A stretch of 64,000 bases of DNA from Galaxea fascicularis (taxonomy: Eukaryota; Cnidaria; Anthozoa; Scleractinia; Euphylliidae), in assembly GCA_948470475.1 (NCBI GenBank), contig OX419345.1, forward strand, positions 17,972,739 through 18,036,738, written 5' to 3'. Each line of letters begins with the position of its first letter. Within the stretch, counting starts at the first letter, position 1. The notes under the pieces were generated by a model. That model saw only the letters and a list, made by a program, of their open reading frames with translations. It was not told the DNA's origin and searched no databases. The position numbers and the translations under genes were made by a program. This document shows, piece by piece, positions 35,588 through 47,400 of the stretch.

Positions 35588-38500
35588 TCAGTCTTCTGGA
35601 AGAAAATATTGACTAGCCCAGGTTCCATCAATACCATCCACACGAACAACGCTGTAATAATTTTGTGAGAGTATGTCTTCATTATCTTCATCTAATTCTC
35701 TGACGTCATATGCTTTGTCGTATTTGACCTCAAGGACATCAATCTGGAATGAAAACAAACATTCAAAATTAACCACATGTAATAAAACAGTGTAGCAACA
35801 CCATACACTTTGCAGTGGTTTTCCATTGTTTTGAGTGAAAACTCAACTTTGTTGTAACCATTACATGTCTTACAAAATAATTATCGACAACATCAAACCC
35901 AACACAATTTCACAGATATGTGTGAATGACAAAAAGCAGAAAAAAATGCAATTAAGCAACTTAGTCTTGAGAATGTGGTGCTAATCACTTAAACCAGTCA
36001 AAGAGAATCTAAGATTTAACAAATCAAATCAATTAACCCACTGACTAGCATGCCAGCCAAAACCGGCCGCAAAAGACTCCCATGCTTCAAAACATTGCAA
36101 CTTTCTCAATCGCACAAATACTGCCTTAACTGTCAGTTGTGAGCTTGAAATGGAATGTCCTTTAAATTTGGATATCCAATAAATGCAAGAAACGTAGCGA
36201 TTTCTACCAAATATGGCCTTTTGAGTTTGGACAAGAACGAAAATGACCGTTTTTAACGTCAAAGAGAAACGACGAAAATGCCCATTTTTGCCTTCGTGTT
36301 CTTTGAAGAAATCATCATCGAAAAACCAAACTTCAACCATCATAACAAAATTCAGTCCTTGTTCTAGCTTAGAAATGACTTTTTTTGTTCAGTGTAGATA
36401 CAGCCTTTTGCTCCAGTGCATTCGGGCCTTTCTGCCATTTTCAATATCTCAACCGCATTGCATGCTGGGAAATAATGAGTTCCTTCCCCCAATTCTTTCA
36501 CATATAAACTCAGCCACTCCGACCTACTGCCAAAAATTCGTACTTGTGGTGATCTTCAGTGCTCACAAATTCCAAAATATGTGGCGGTACGTCAAGAAAT
36601 TCATCAATAGTCGAGTCCCAAAGGTACTAAGTGTCTGACCGGCCAAACTGAACCCAGTTCATCGGGTAACAAGCCAAATTCAGTAACAAAGTACATCACC
36701 TTGCTTGATTCTTTGAGAAAGTAGACGTCACGCTTAATGATGCTCATCACGCAGCCACCACAGATGATAAATGGCTGTAAACTTAGCAAAAACGCAAGCA
36801 AACCGAACTTTGTCCGTTCTTGTAGCTCCACGGATGAAAAATAGCTATGTCCGAATGATGTTTTCAGAAACCTTGAGCCTCCAGTGCCTTAGACCAGCCC
36901 CAGTTTCCATGGTAGTTTCAAATAAAGAGTCATGAAACGCTATGGATCGTTTATAGGTGGAAAATCACTCCGAAAACCTAAAAACGGCTGGTAGTCAATG
37001 GGTTAATATTCAATTGAAAACTAAATACAATTTCCTCAAATTACAGCAAGTTGGTGGGTCATGGCCATTTTCATTTTGACTACACATGTACAAATACAAG
37101 AATAAAGAACAAGATCACTTGGGTTAAAATGTCCTACAAACAAAATGAAGGAAGGTGTGGACAATAATCAATACCTTATTAACTTAAATAACTGTTGTCA
37201 AGTGCTTTACAGTATACCTGCCAACTTTTTCTGACTCAAAGGCAGGAGATTTTTATCCTGGGAGTGCCAGGATTTTTGAAGATGGCACAACTATATCCAA
37301 AGATTTTCAAAGATGTCCAAAGGTTTTGGAAGACATGCCAAATAATTCAGAACCCAGGATGTGTTTTGCTAAACATGACCTCATTCCCAATGTCCTTCCC
37401 TTAAAAATTAGGGATTTCGGGGAAAATATCGTCATTTACTTGTTTTGCATGAATTTTTGCATTTCTCAAACTGGTTTGAGTTCTACATATTTCTGGAAAG
37501 TGTGTAAACTTGAGCTTTAATAGCTCACATTTTTTCAACCAGGTTTGGAGAAAAATTTATTGATCTCGTAAGTGTGAGTTGGTGTGAGATTGAAGTTTTC
37601 AACCCGCAAGCACGAGAGTTGGCAGGTTTGTAACATTACTGCAGATCTATCGCTATCTTGGACGTATACAAAACATGGACCCCCGGTCCATGGACCACCC
37701 TTGTGGACCCGGTCCATGGACCACCCCTGTGGACCACCCCTAATTTTTGAAGGTCAACAAACACGTGGGAATGGAGGAAGGTGAGAAGATCGCTGAAGTG
37801 TTTCTTTTTTATTTTAGTAATGTTATTCTGTTTCCTGACCGCCATTAACGATCATATTTGCATGCTTTGTTTTTTAGATATTTATGGAGACTTGGCGAGC
37901 TCTGACTCCGACAGGTACTAAACAATTTAATGCAATTGAAGCATTTTGATGAACGAGTTTACGTTCTGTTACTGAATCATGTCAATTATGGTTTTATTTC
38001 TTTCGCCTCTACGGAATTCGACTAAAGAAAATTATAGTTTTCACCACTTGATGGGCACATTTTGCTTTCAGTGAGGTGGTGCGCAGTGCTAGCAAATCAG
38101 TTGAGAAAGTAAAGTGTAAATACAAAATAAACAAGTTAAGCGTTTGTTATATACACAAGCAGCATGTAGTTTGTTGTTGCACTTGTTACTTTAATTGTTG
38201 ATGTGGAAACTAAACAGAATAATGAACGGCTTTGTCAGGAAGATTATTGTATTTTCATGTGTATTCTAAGATTACTACCTTGCAAGCGATAATTGTCATA
38301 GTCTGCGCACTTCACTCGATGGATTTGAAACACTGTTCTCACACTAAACATACCTTGTTATTTTTATATTGAGCTTTTAGAATTTTAGTAAAATTCAGCT
38401 AAAAAATTAGGGGTGGTCCATGGACCGGGTCCACAGGGTGGTCCATGGACCGGGTCCACAAGGGTGGTCCATGGACCGGGGGTCCATGTTTTGTATACGT

Positions 38501-40515
38501 CCCGCTATCTTAATGTCTTCATTATAGTTACTGTCTAGTCAAGCCTAAATCTAAAGTGATACCTGCGTTGTTTCTTCAGTATCTCCTATCATGTCAAATT
38601 TTGTGACATGAAGAACAGGTAGCTTTTTTTCTTCAAAACGTGTTGAAAAAGCTTCGCTGACATCAACTAATGTTTCCCTCATATCACCCATGAAGCAGAG
38701 TTCCAGTTTCTTTGGACCATCCTTTTTCCTGAGGACATACCCTGGGGTATCTAAAGAGAACACAGAAATAGGAAAACAGAACTGATGTGAAACAGTTTGA
38801 CCTTACTGAGAAAAATGGTGTTCTGATCTCTTTAATTTGTAACAAAGGGATGCTTGCTGTTATGCAAAATTTACTAGACACAAATAAATATATATTTTGA
38901 GACCATGCATAATGCCCTTCATTAAATTATTGTCTTTTTTTCTTTTCCATACCTGTCAACCCCCGGAGTTCCAAAATCTGGAGACGTCTCGAAATCCTCG
39001 CATTGTAAGAATGCGTTTTACGACAATGTCTGAATACTCTCCGAGAATCACCCGAAGGCTTTCTGAATGTTCCCGATGTGACATCTTGAAAACAACGAAA
39101 TTAATGAAAAAAAATAATTCGAAAGAAGCCGCGGATTTTCCCGGGAGATTTGGTGCTCTAACCTGGAGACCGGGAGATTTGATGAAAAACTTGGAGACTC
39201 CCGGTAAAACCGGGAGAGTTGACAGGCATGCTTTTCTTCTCATAGCATTTCCCATAAAGAGAACAACAGGAAAAACAAGAAAAAGATGAAAGGACTGGTA
39301 AAAAATAGGTGTGAATCAAGTTTAAGGGCAGTAAATATAATTTAGTAACACTGTCCTTTCAAAGACACTACATTTTCCTAGGATTACCCATGATGCTTTT
39401 ACTGCCGTGAAAATACAAAGACTGGTGACGTCACTGAGTCCTCAAAGTCATCACTCTTGATTGATATTGAATGGAATGTTTAGCGATATGTATACCAAGA
39501 ACGACAACAAGATCCTAAATTTACAGTTCGAACAAACCCTGCTTTTCTTTTTTTCATTTACAACATATCGAATGGTCTAGATACATTGTGATCGACCGAT
39601 GGTCTATTAACACCATTTAGCGCAATATTTTTCAATCGCATGGGTTAAATATTATTGGTTTCTTGCTAATGAGTCGAGTGCATTAAACTATCTATAATCA
39701 AACGTTGGGGTTTAATAACAAAATTTAAAACTGAGGAAAAGTGCATGTAAACAAGTACGAAATAATTAGTGAATTCAGGAGGGCGTTAGTTGCAAGAGAT
39801 AAAGAATATTAATAATGGCGGAGAATCCCCACGTGCTCTCGGGCAGTTGCGCTGGGTCAAACAAAAGATCATGGAAGACAAAAGAAGTTGAAAAAACACT
39901 AGCTAAACCGCCGAGAACTGTGAAAAGAGGCATCATTTAGGTAAAACATTTTCCCGTTACCTAATGTAGAAAAAAAGAAACTTAGAACTTCCCAAGTTTC
40001 GTGTTCAGTCGCGCGCGTCCTTCCACGCGGTCTAATCACGAAAGCGATGTCGGGCGGCTTTCGAAAGCATGGAGTCGAAGATAATAGTTTGTTCCACTAG
40101 GCAAAGCCCTCAAAGGTACAGAAGCGAAATAACCCACAAACATACCCTGAGTTGGTTCCTCTAAATCGGCGAGAATACACTCAACGGTCTCGGGTTCTTC
40201 TTCATCGGCTTCTTCCTCCTCTTCTTCTTCGTCGCCTTCTCCGGCCTCCTTTTCCTCCTCTTCGTCTTCATCGTCATCTCCTTCTTCATCACCCTCTTCA
40301 TCTTCAGGCGCCTCTCCTTCGTAATCTTCATCTTTGTCGTCGTCTTCCTCCTCAAAGTCCTCCTCGTCTTCATCCTCGTCATCGCTAGCTCCCTCCTTGA
40401 CTGCCACGCGATCACGCGCCTCGACAGCAGCGCGTCGCTTTGTCCTGCCGCTGTTTTCAACCTCCTCTGCCTCTTCGTCTTCCTCTTCGCTAGAATGCTT
40501 TCGTTTCCTCGGCAT
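35588..40515 (-). CDS. unidentified protein with very acidic N-terminal half
   Basis: Exons 40146-40515, 38563-38750 and 35588-35743 join in phase and give 237 residues. The first 115 residues start MPRKRKHSSEEEDEEAEEVE, with a KRRAAVEAR basic patch and then long Glu/Asp runs. The remaining 120 residues look globular: ADLEEPTQDTPGYVLRKKDG, LPVLHVTKFDMIGDTEETTQ, DVRELDEDNEDILSQNYYSV, ending in FLPED. I do not recognise the family. The basic start followed by an acidic stretch is usual in nuclear, histone- or nucleolus-associated proteins, but that is inference. Intron 2 holds a piggyBac-like and a Mutator-like element; the intron 1 region has another MITE. The ATG at 40515 is the first in frame. 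Confidence 0.82.
36037..37002. mobile_element. 966-bp piggyBac-like non-autonomous element
   Basis: The left end is CCCACTGACTAGCATGCCAGCC, quoted only as far as its boundary: CCCACTGACTA and, inverted at the right end, CCCATTGACTACCAGCC. TTAA flanks both sides (36033-36036, 37003-37006). The CCC start and TTAA target match piggyBac. No transposase domain is visible. Confidence 0.8.
37216..37627. mobile_element. MITE with TIR ACCTGCCAACT
   Basis: ACCTGCCAACTTTTTC at the left and inverted ACCTGCCAACTCTCGTG at the right bracket a non-coding 412-bp stretch. It is related in its ends to the element at 38949-39230. Confidence 0.6.
37660..38502. mobile_element. 843-bp Mutator-like (MULE-type) non-autonomous element
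   Basis: Both ends begin GGACGTATACAAAACATGGA and continue as nearly identical inverted repeats for about 90-100 bp. A 9-bp direct repeat CGCTATCTT flanks the element (37651-37659 and 38503-38511). Long TIRs with a 9-bp duplication are the hallmark of Mutator-like elements. The arms hold tandem copies of a palindromic GGTCCATGGACC unit, and the right arm has one more internal unit than the left. Confidence 0.9.
38949..39230. mobile_element. MITE with TIR CATACCTGTCAAC
   Basis: CATACCTGTCAACCCCCGG at the left and inverted CATGCCTGTCAACTCTCCC at the right, with further CCGGGAG/CTCCCGG repeats inside. Non-coding, in intron 1 of the acidic protein gene. Confidence 0.65.
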
Positions 40516-41274
40516 CCTCAAATCGAAAAAGCTTCCCGTAAATCACAAGCAGTAAATTAAAAAGTCAGGGTAGAAACGGCCGAAAAATTGAAGCGAATGA
40601 ACAATTGCCTCGCAGAAAGCCGCGGAAAGAGCCGCGTGGGAGAAATGTCGAAATTTAGAATCTGGACAAAGGACGCCAAACTCCAGGATTAAATTCTTTG
40701 AGGAATTCAAACGGATGAACAATTAAGCACGTGTTCTCCCAGACAAAGGAAGGCATTTTCTCCATGGTGTTAATTGACAAGGTCAATTCTCATTAGTTCT
40801 CATACACCTGTATAATATAAGGCCAGAATACGATTCGCGACTTTTTAAGACGCCGTTTCAGAATTTTTCTTTGGCAAACGTTTCATTCAACCTTTATAAT
40901 CGATTCATAAGCAGCAGATGTTCAATTTCTCTAGCAACAGTCTAGCTGTTGATTGCCAGTCAAAAAGAAAGTTATCGAATTTTTTCTTGGTATTGTCAAT
41001 TTTGGTATCGATAACACTTCAAAACTTTGCATTTCACTTTTGATCACAATACTGTCGCAAAAGGGAAAGGAAAAAGTGAAATCACAGGCAGCCCAAGCGT
41101 TGAAATAATTAAAAAGACAAACAAACAATTAACTAGTGACCAGAACCGAGAGTAACAAAAGAAAGAGTGTGGATGGGTCGCGGGGTAGCTGGATGGATGG
41201 TTTCACCATTGCGGTTCTAGATAGAAGACCGTAAAACCCCAAACCTAATTAAGAGGGTCTCTATGGGGTTAACC

Positions 41275-41306
<32 letters not shown>

Positions 41307-42041
41307 AGTTGCCGTGAGAACAAAAAACTAAATGATAGCCGTGGAAAAAATTAAAAGCATTAAGCTTGATTTTTTTTTATTTTGAAAAGTGGAATAGGGA
41401 GTATTTCGAGATATATACAGACTTCAGAGCACTCGACACCGTTGTGCTTCATTTACTCTGCTCTCTGACAGTCTGACAGTAGCGTCCCGCACTAGGGAGG
41501 AAGGCTTGTCTGACAAGACCAAACCAACACACAGACAAAAAAAATCTTTATATTCCATTTAGACCGTCAATTAACGGTCCGACGTTGATGGATGGACTGA
41601 AAGCAGTAGCGGATCCAGGGGAGGCGCCCAGCCCCCTTCCCCCTCCCCCATCTTTAATTATTTGTTGGTCTGCATCCGCCACCTGGATCTGAATGACTGA
41701 CTGACTGACTGACTGCTTGCTTTATAGGCAGCTGATTGACTCATTGCTTGGAATAAATTCTACCAAAGAACTCTGCTCTTTATGTTCTACGTTTTTCAGC
41801 TCGTTACGGACCACGTGACCCGAATGAAACCCAGAGAGAAGCCTTGGAACTAGGTAAGACTACAATATACTTTTTTACCTTTATCTTACAAAATTTTTTT
41901 CTACGATTACGTTTTAAACCGTTCCAAAAATCATTCAGATGTTTCGCACACTGTGTAAACCGACGTTTCCGCCTGGCAGGAACAATAACCATTTTGTTTA
42001 CCTATATATCTAGTACATATTCCGCAAAGTAAGCGTAGCTT
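40516..42041. other. spacer upstream of the acidic protein gene and the tRNA
   Basis: The first few hundred bases are the likely promoter of the acidic protein gene. A short TGAC microsatellite occurs near 41696-41716 and an inverted AGCGGATCCAGG/CACCTGGATC pair near 41610-41690. No exon was recognised. Confidence 0.45.
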
Positions 42042-42114
42042 GTCTTTGTAGTGTAGTGGTTATCACGTCCGCCTCACACGCGGAAGGTCGCCAGTTCAAT
42101 CCTGGCCAAAGACA
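42042..42114 (+). tRNA. trnV-CAC: tRNA-Val, anticodon CAC
   Basis: All four arms pair: acceptor GTCTTTG with CAAAGAC, D arm GTG with CAC, anticodon arm TCCGC with GCGGA, and T arm GCCAG with CTGGC. The anticodon loop CTCACAC puts CAC at 42075-42077. The A box GTGTAGTGGTTATCAC and B box with AGTTCAATCCTGG are intact, though the canonical GGTTCGA is AGTTCAA. There is no intron. A run of nine or more T, a polymerase III stop, follows near 42139. The lead residue of the acceptor is G. Confidence 0.95.
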
Positions 42115-42265
42115 CGATTGATTTTTATCCTCTGCATTTTTTTTTTTAACGTTTCTTCCTTTTATTCTATGCCGGCAACCGCTTGTCTGTAGACCATTCA
42201 TTTTTTACCGATTTACAGAAAAAGTAGGCATTGGGATTTCATGCATATTGCAGTACACAATAATA

Positions 42266-42724
42266 CAGTGGAACCCCGATATAACGATCCTCGATATAAC
42301 GATAAATATGCTATGTCCAGGCAAAAGTAACAGTAAAATGTACGTGAACCCCAATAGCGTAAAATCTTCCCCGATATAACGATCCCTCTTTATCCCCCTT
42401 GTCATTTAATTGGACGATTCGGGCGAACGAGAGAGAGAATACACGATTCGATTCATACCACAGACTTGATAACGTCTAATGCTTTGCAAATTGTTTAAGG
42501 ACATTGCTGCGTGCTTGAAACGCTACATTTGTGAGACATTTGCTAATCATTACAAGTTTAATTTAAAAATATGTAGTAAAAAAAAGTACATGCTAATTTT
42601 ACCCCGATATAACGATATTTTCGGTTATTTTATTTTAGGGCAATATCGCTATATCGGCAGTGTCGATATAACGATACCTCGATATATCGATATATTGGCA
42701 TATCGTTATATCGGGGTTCCACTG
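42266..42724. mobile_element. 459-bp pogo/Tigger-like MITE
   Basis: The ends are CAGTGGAACCCCGATATAAC on both sides, inverted, flanked by TA. ATATAACGAT repeats lie inside both ends. Non-coding. Confidence 0.88.
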
Positions 42725-44404
42725 TATTATTAATTCCTCGGGGTGTAACAATTTTTAAAAACAAAAAATTAAACTTCATCAGTCAACATGCAACAATCCT
42801 GATTTCCTAAACCTTCACTGTTTCCATCACAACACAATCCCATTAGTTCTGAAATTTATTCAAATAATTCACACACTTACAAAGTAATAATACACAATGA
42901 CGCTCACCAAGACAGCTGGGGTCCTTACCATTTACAAGGAAAACCCAGAAATTCTTGTTGGACAATCAACTGGTACATACCATTCTATTTGGAACATTTC
43001 ATAAATTATGGGCCATTATGGGCCAATCAATGCACTTTTTCTGTTATTTTTTAGCTTTCTGATACTAGTACATTTGTGATTTATCCAGTTTGCGACTGGA
43101 CAAGCAGCAGTGTTGAATATTTACACCTAAAATTTCCACCCGGATGGGCTGTGTAAATTGTAAGGACCCCTGGATCAAGAAATGTACAGTGATAAAAATT
43201 CATAATTGAACTAATACAAGTTGTAAAAAAACAACAATAACAATGCAAAACTTTGATAGTTAAACTAAGTCTAATGTCACAGCACAATGCTATGCTATTG
43301 GGAGATTCCAGAAAAATTCAGACCACCAACCCCTTCATCGTTTTTTATTTATTTACCTTATTGTCATCAAGAGCGAATTACTTAATTCACTCTTGTCGAG
43401 AGTGTATTTAAATACCTGATTCACTCTTGTTGTCATACATGACACTCGCAGTGCTCGACCTTAGCGGTAGTCCACTAGCCCAGGACAAGTAGAAATTTGG
43501 TTTGGGCTTGTAAAATTTGAGAACCACTAGCCACTGGGTTACTTGTAATAGAAGAGTTTTGGAGATAGTATGATGATTGGCTACCAAACAACCCCATTTG
43601 GCTGGTATATTTTAGACTCCACTAGCCCTTGGACTACTTTGTTAAAAAGTTAAGGATGAGCACTGACTTGTGAGGAGGGCTAAGACAAAGATTCCTAATA
43701 GAATGCCCTTAATAAGTTCCTAATTTTATTCCTACAGAGTACAAATATATCACTAAAATACATAAAAAGAGAAGAAAAAATTATACATAAATAATTGTAA
43801 TAATGTGACAATGATGTCCTGATTAGAATCCTGGGCACAGTGACATTGGGAATTTGAGGGAGAGCCACCCGGGCTTCCTTGAACAACATACTGACATGAC
43901 TGTGCAACAATAATTTAAATATAATCATTTGTCTTTACAATGTAATTATTCATATCTTAAGGACTACAGTGCCACACTCACTGGAAAAAATTCAAAATAT
44001 AGAGCAAGTACCATCTCATCTTGACACCATTGCTACACCATCTTTTCTACACTCCTGGGTTTGCCAGTGGCACAGAAATGTGTCAAAAGCTATGTCTTGA
44101 TTATGGCACAACCATTAAATATGCATTCTGTATCATGATTAACTAAAATTCACTTATCGGTATATTATTATCATTATTATTATTATTATTATTATTATAA
44201 ATAGAAGTTTTATTTCCAGCTGAGCAATAACACGCAAAAAATGAGGTGGTCAACATGTTTAGAATTCACACAAAAACACACCATATCTATTAAAAAGAGT
44301 TTCATGATATTAATATTTTTTAGTTCAACACTATCATTGATACTTTTAAGTTGATAGTAAACTTACTTATTAAGTAACTAAAAATTATAATAATTAATCT
44401 CCTG
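42725..44404. other. spacer with one MITE and microsatellites
   Basis: It contains the repeat at 43449-43665 and an ATT microsatellite near 44165-44200. No exon was recognised. The TMEM134-like 3' UTR would extend here. Confidence 0.45.
43449..43665. mobile_element. MITE with TIR CAGTGCTCGACCTTA, short copy
   Basis: It starts CAGTGCTCGACCTTAGCGGT and ends with inverted CAGTGCTCATCCTTAAC. A longer copy is at 58908-59225, with the same internal TAGTCCACTAGCCC and GAGAACCACTAG phrases. Confidence 0.7.
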
Positions 44405-47400
44405 TCACTGGAATGAAGGTATGCTCTCAAAATTATAACCTCTTTGTCCTTTTGTAGCTCTGTAGATGTAAATAATGTGATATCCTGCAAGACATTTAAA
44501 ACCACATAATATAATAAGAATAATAATGATAATAATTTTTTATTAACAAACATGTGTCTCACGGCTTTTCTTCAAGTTACTAAAGCACAATAACCCACTT
44601 ATCACAGTGGGAACCCCTCACAGAAATGTTAAGTAGTGAAGACACAAAACCCACTCAGACAGGTTTTCAAATGTAAATGTTATTGTGTTTGCTTTGGTTT
44701 TGCATTACTTTGCTCTGTGGTTGCTCAGCAAAACTTGGGCCACTTTTTCAACCAAAGAGAAGCAAACCGAAAAGCAATCATGATTTGCATACACACTTTG
44801 CCCCACCCTTTGCAGTGGTTACATGTAGTTGCTTTTTTTTCTAATTGATTCATTAAGCTGTTTGCATCTGTTGTAATTGGTTTTGGTCTTATGAAACTGT
44901 TACGAGTTCGATTGTGTTGATGAGTGAGAAGTGGGTTGTTTGTAGACTAAACAGAACGCAGGGTTGTCGGAACAGCAACAAGGTTATTTATTCCAAAGAA
45001 AGTAGTAAACTCCGCACAAGACTTCACAATAAGCTCACACTAGGCTTATAAGATTACACTTCGACCTCCGTCAAACTTAAATACTCACGGCCTCCGCCAA
45101 ATGTATAAACGACCTCTGTCACACTTCAATAAACACGGCCTCCGCCAAATGTATAAACGACCTCTGTCAAGTTACTTCTCTTCACTTTCTTGACTCTAAG
45201 ACACACTTCTCTAAGAAAAATCTAAAGCTACACCGAACGGCTTATATACCTTACAACAATAAATTCTAGAACTTTCCTACTCGACTAAATAAAGTAACAT
45301 TACAATGAAAAACTATTTACAGCTAATACGCAAACGGCTTAAAATAGAATTACTAAATCACGATGACACAGCGCTAATTAAATATGCAGACGATTCTAGA
45401 CACTTCCACACAGTAACGCGAGTCACGCAATAATTTTTCGTAACAGAAACTCAATTAAAAAGCTGTCTATCACTTTTAATAATTCACTGACAGCCGACAT
45501 AATAATTATTCGCATGGGATTGAGTTTTAAAAGTAATAGCAGCAGAAAGAAAAGAGACCATTGGTAAGCAAAAGAAAGTCTGTTATTCAGTTTTGAACAC
45601 GTAGCAACTAATAGGTACTCCCAATTTTAAGTGACAGGGATGACCAAAGGAGTTTGGGGGTTTGAAATTTTTGATTCCAGGATTTTTATTGGGTAGGAAA
45701 ATTTGGCAAGTATTTTTTGTGTGGCCTGATTTAAGTAGGGATTTTTTTTAATGTTCAAAACAATCTAAAGATTCATGGTAGTGCCCCAGAAATAGTGCCC
45801 ACGTATCCCTACTGCATAGTTCTGCAAATAAAGTACATCCTTCCTGTAAATTGTCTAGGCTCAGAGATTTGGCATGGAAGTTTTTAGGTTAATTCTTGGT
45901 TCAGGGATTTTTTGGGTATTGATTTTTACCCCCATTCCACTGGGTCTCTCATATAACTGACAGCCAAAAGGACAGGCTGCTGGCCACCAAAATAAGGCCC
46001 TGGTCCCGGTTGTTCAAACATTGGATAGCGCTTATCCACCGGATAAATCACTAACCAGCAGATAAGTATTGGGAAAGCTAATTGCACTATCCACTGGATA
46101 GATATTTATCCAGTGGATAGCGCTATCCAATGTTTGAACAACCAGGGCCTGGTTTATACCACTTTGTAAGACTTACAAAACAATATGACTTGGTGCAATT
46201 ACTGTGAAAATCTGTTATTATTATTTCAAGTAAAAAGCCAATCACACACGAGAAAACTAAACTGCAAACAGCAAAGGTAATTAGTTTGTGGTTTTAGGTA
46301 ACTTTTGTTTGGTTGCTAGAAAACTGAAAATGCCAAAATCAAATCAAAATGTTCACGGTTTTTGGATTTGGACAGTAAGAAAATATCATACATGTTAATA
46401 ATTATGGTTTCAATCACATGCCATATTTTTGCTAGAATGCCCACAAAAACTATTCACATTCAGCAGAAGACATAGAAAAAAATTGGGCAATAGCTTCCAA
46501 CAGGTTTTTTTTTTCCCCAACATAACAGTTGAGCATGTGAATAGATGTGAGCATATGATTGGACGTGGGGAGGGGGTGTTAAACTGTCATATAAGTAAAA
46601 TTACCAGGTTGAGTAGCATTTCAACATACCAGTAACTCAACATGGAACTCACCATAATGTCATGAATTTTGAAGGAATAAAGACATGGTAGTGCAAATAC
46701 TGCAAACTAATGATAACCTGAGAATTACATTTATTGTTTTCTAGAGCCAGAAGATTGACTTACCACCGGGAAGAATGCAGATAGCAGCACAAACAAAAAA
46801 TATAACAATCTTCATGCCTAGACATCAAAAAGAAAAATCAAAATGATATTCATATATTTTGACATTCAGGAGCCATATTTTACACTGATATATTATTCAT
46901 GCTGCTGAGAAAATGACAACCTCTAGAGGCAAGAGGAGAATTCAGATTGATTATACACACCATCCTTCCCAGTGGCTGCAAGGATAATTCCAGCTAAAAG
47001 AAATGCTACAATAAAAGAAAAAGAAATTTATTGGTCATAGTTGAATCATAATTTCCTGGGATACAAAGTATCAATATATATGTAATGATGATGATGATGA
47101 CAATGACGATGACAATGACGATGACGATGATGATCACCATGACGATGACCATGACAATCATCACAATGATAAGAAGGACTATTTATACTTGATTTCATTT
47201 TACACCTGATTCAGGAATTACATTTTGTGTTTTACCTATTTCTATCACACCAACTTGTCAATCAGAAAAGAATAAAAGATAGTTGAAGTTTTCTCAGTCT
47301 TGATTTGTATATCACATCTAATGTATTTGTTTTTTTGGTATAATTTGTACATATAGAGAGTACATACCTACTCCAGCGACAAATAATAAAAATGCAGCGG

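Noticed and set aside
36243..36638. 131-codon frame in the TTAA element
   Set aside because: No transposase motif; probably chance within a non-autonomous element.
40152..40555. Ser/Leu/Arg-rich plus-strand frames opposite the acidic exon
   Set aside because: These are antisense shadows of Glu/Asp codons in the phase-supported minus-strand exon.
42479..42733. 84-codon frame ending in repeated Tyr-Ile-Gly words
   Set aside because: It reads through the ATATCG repeats of a MITE terminus.
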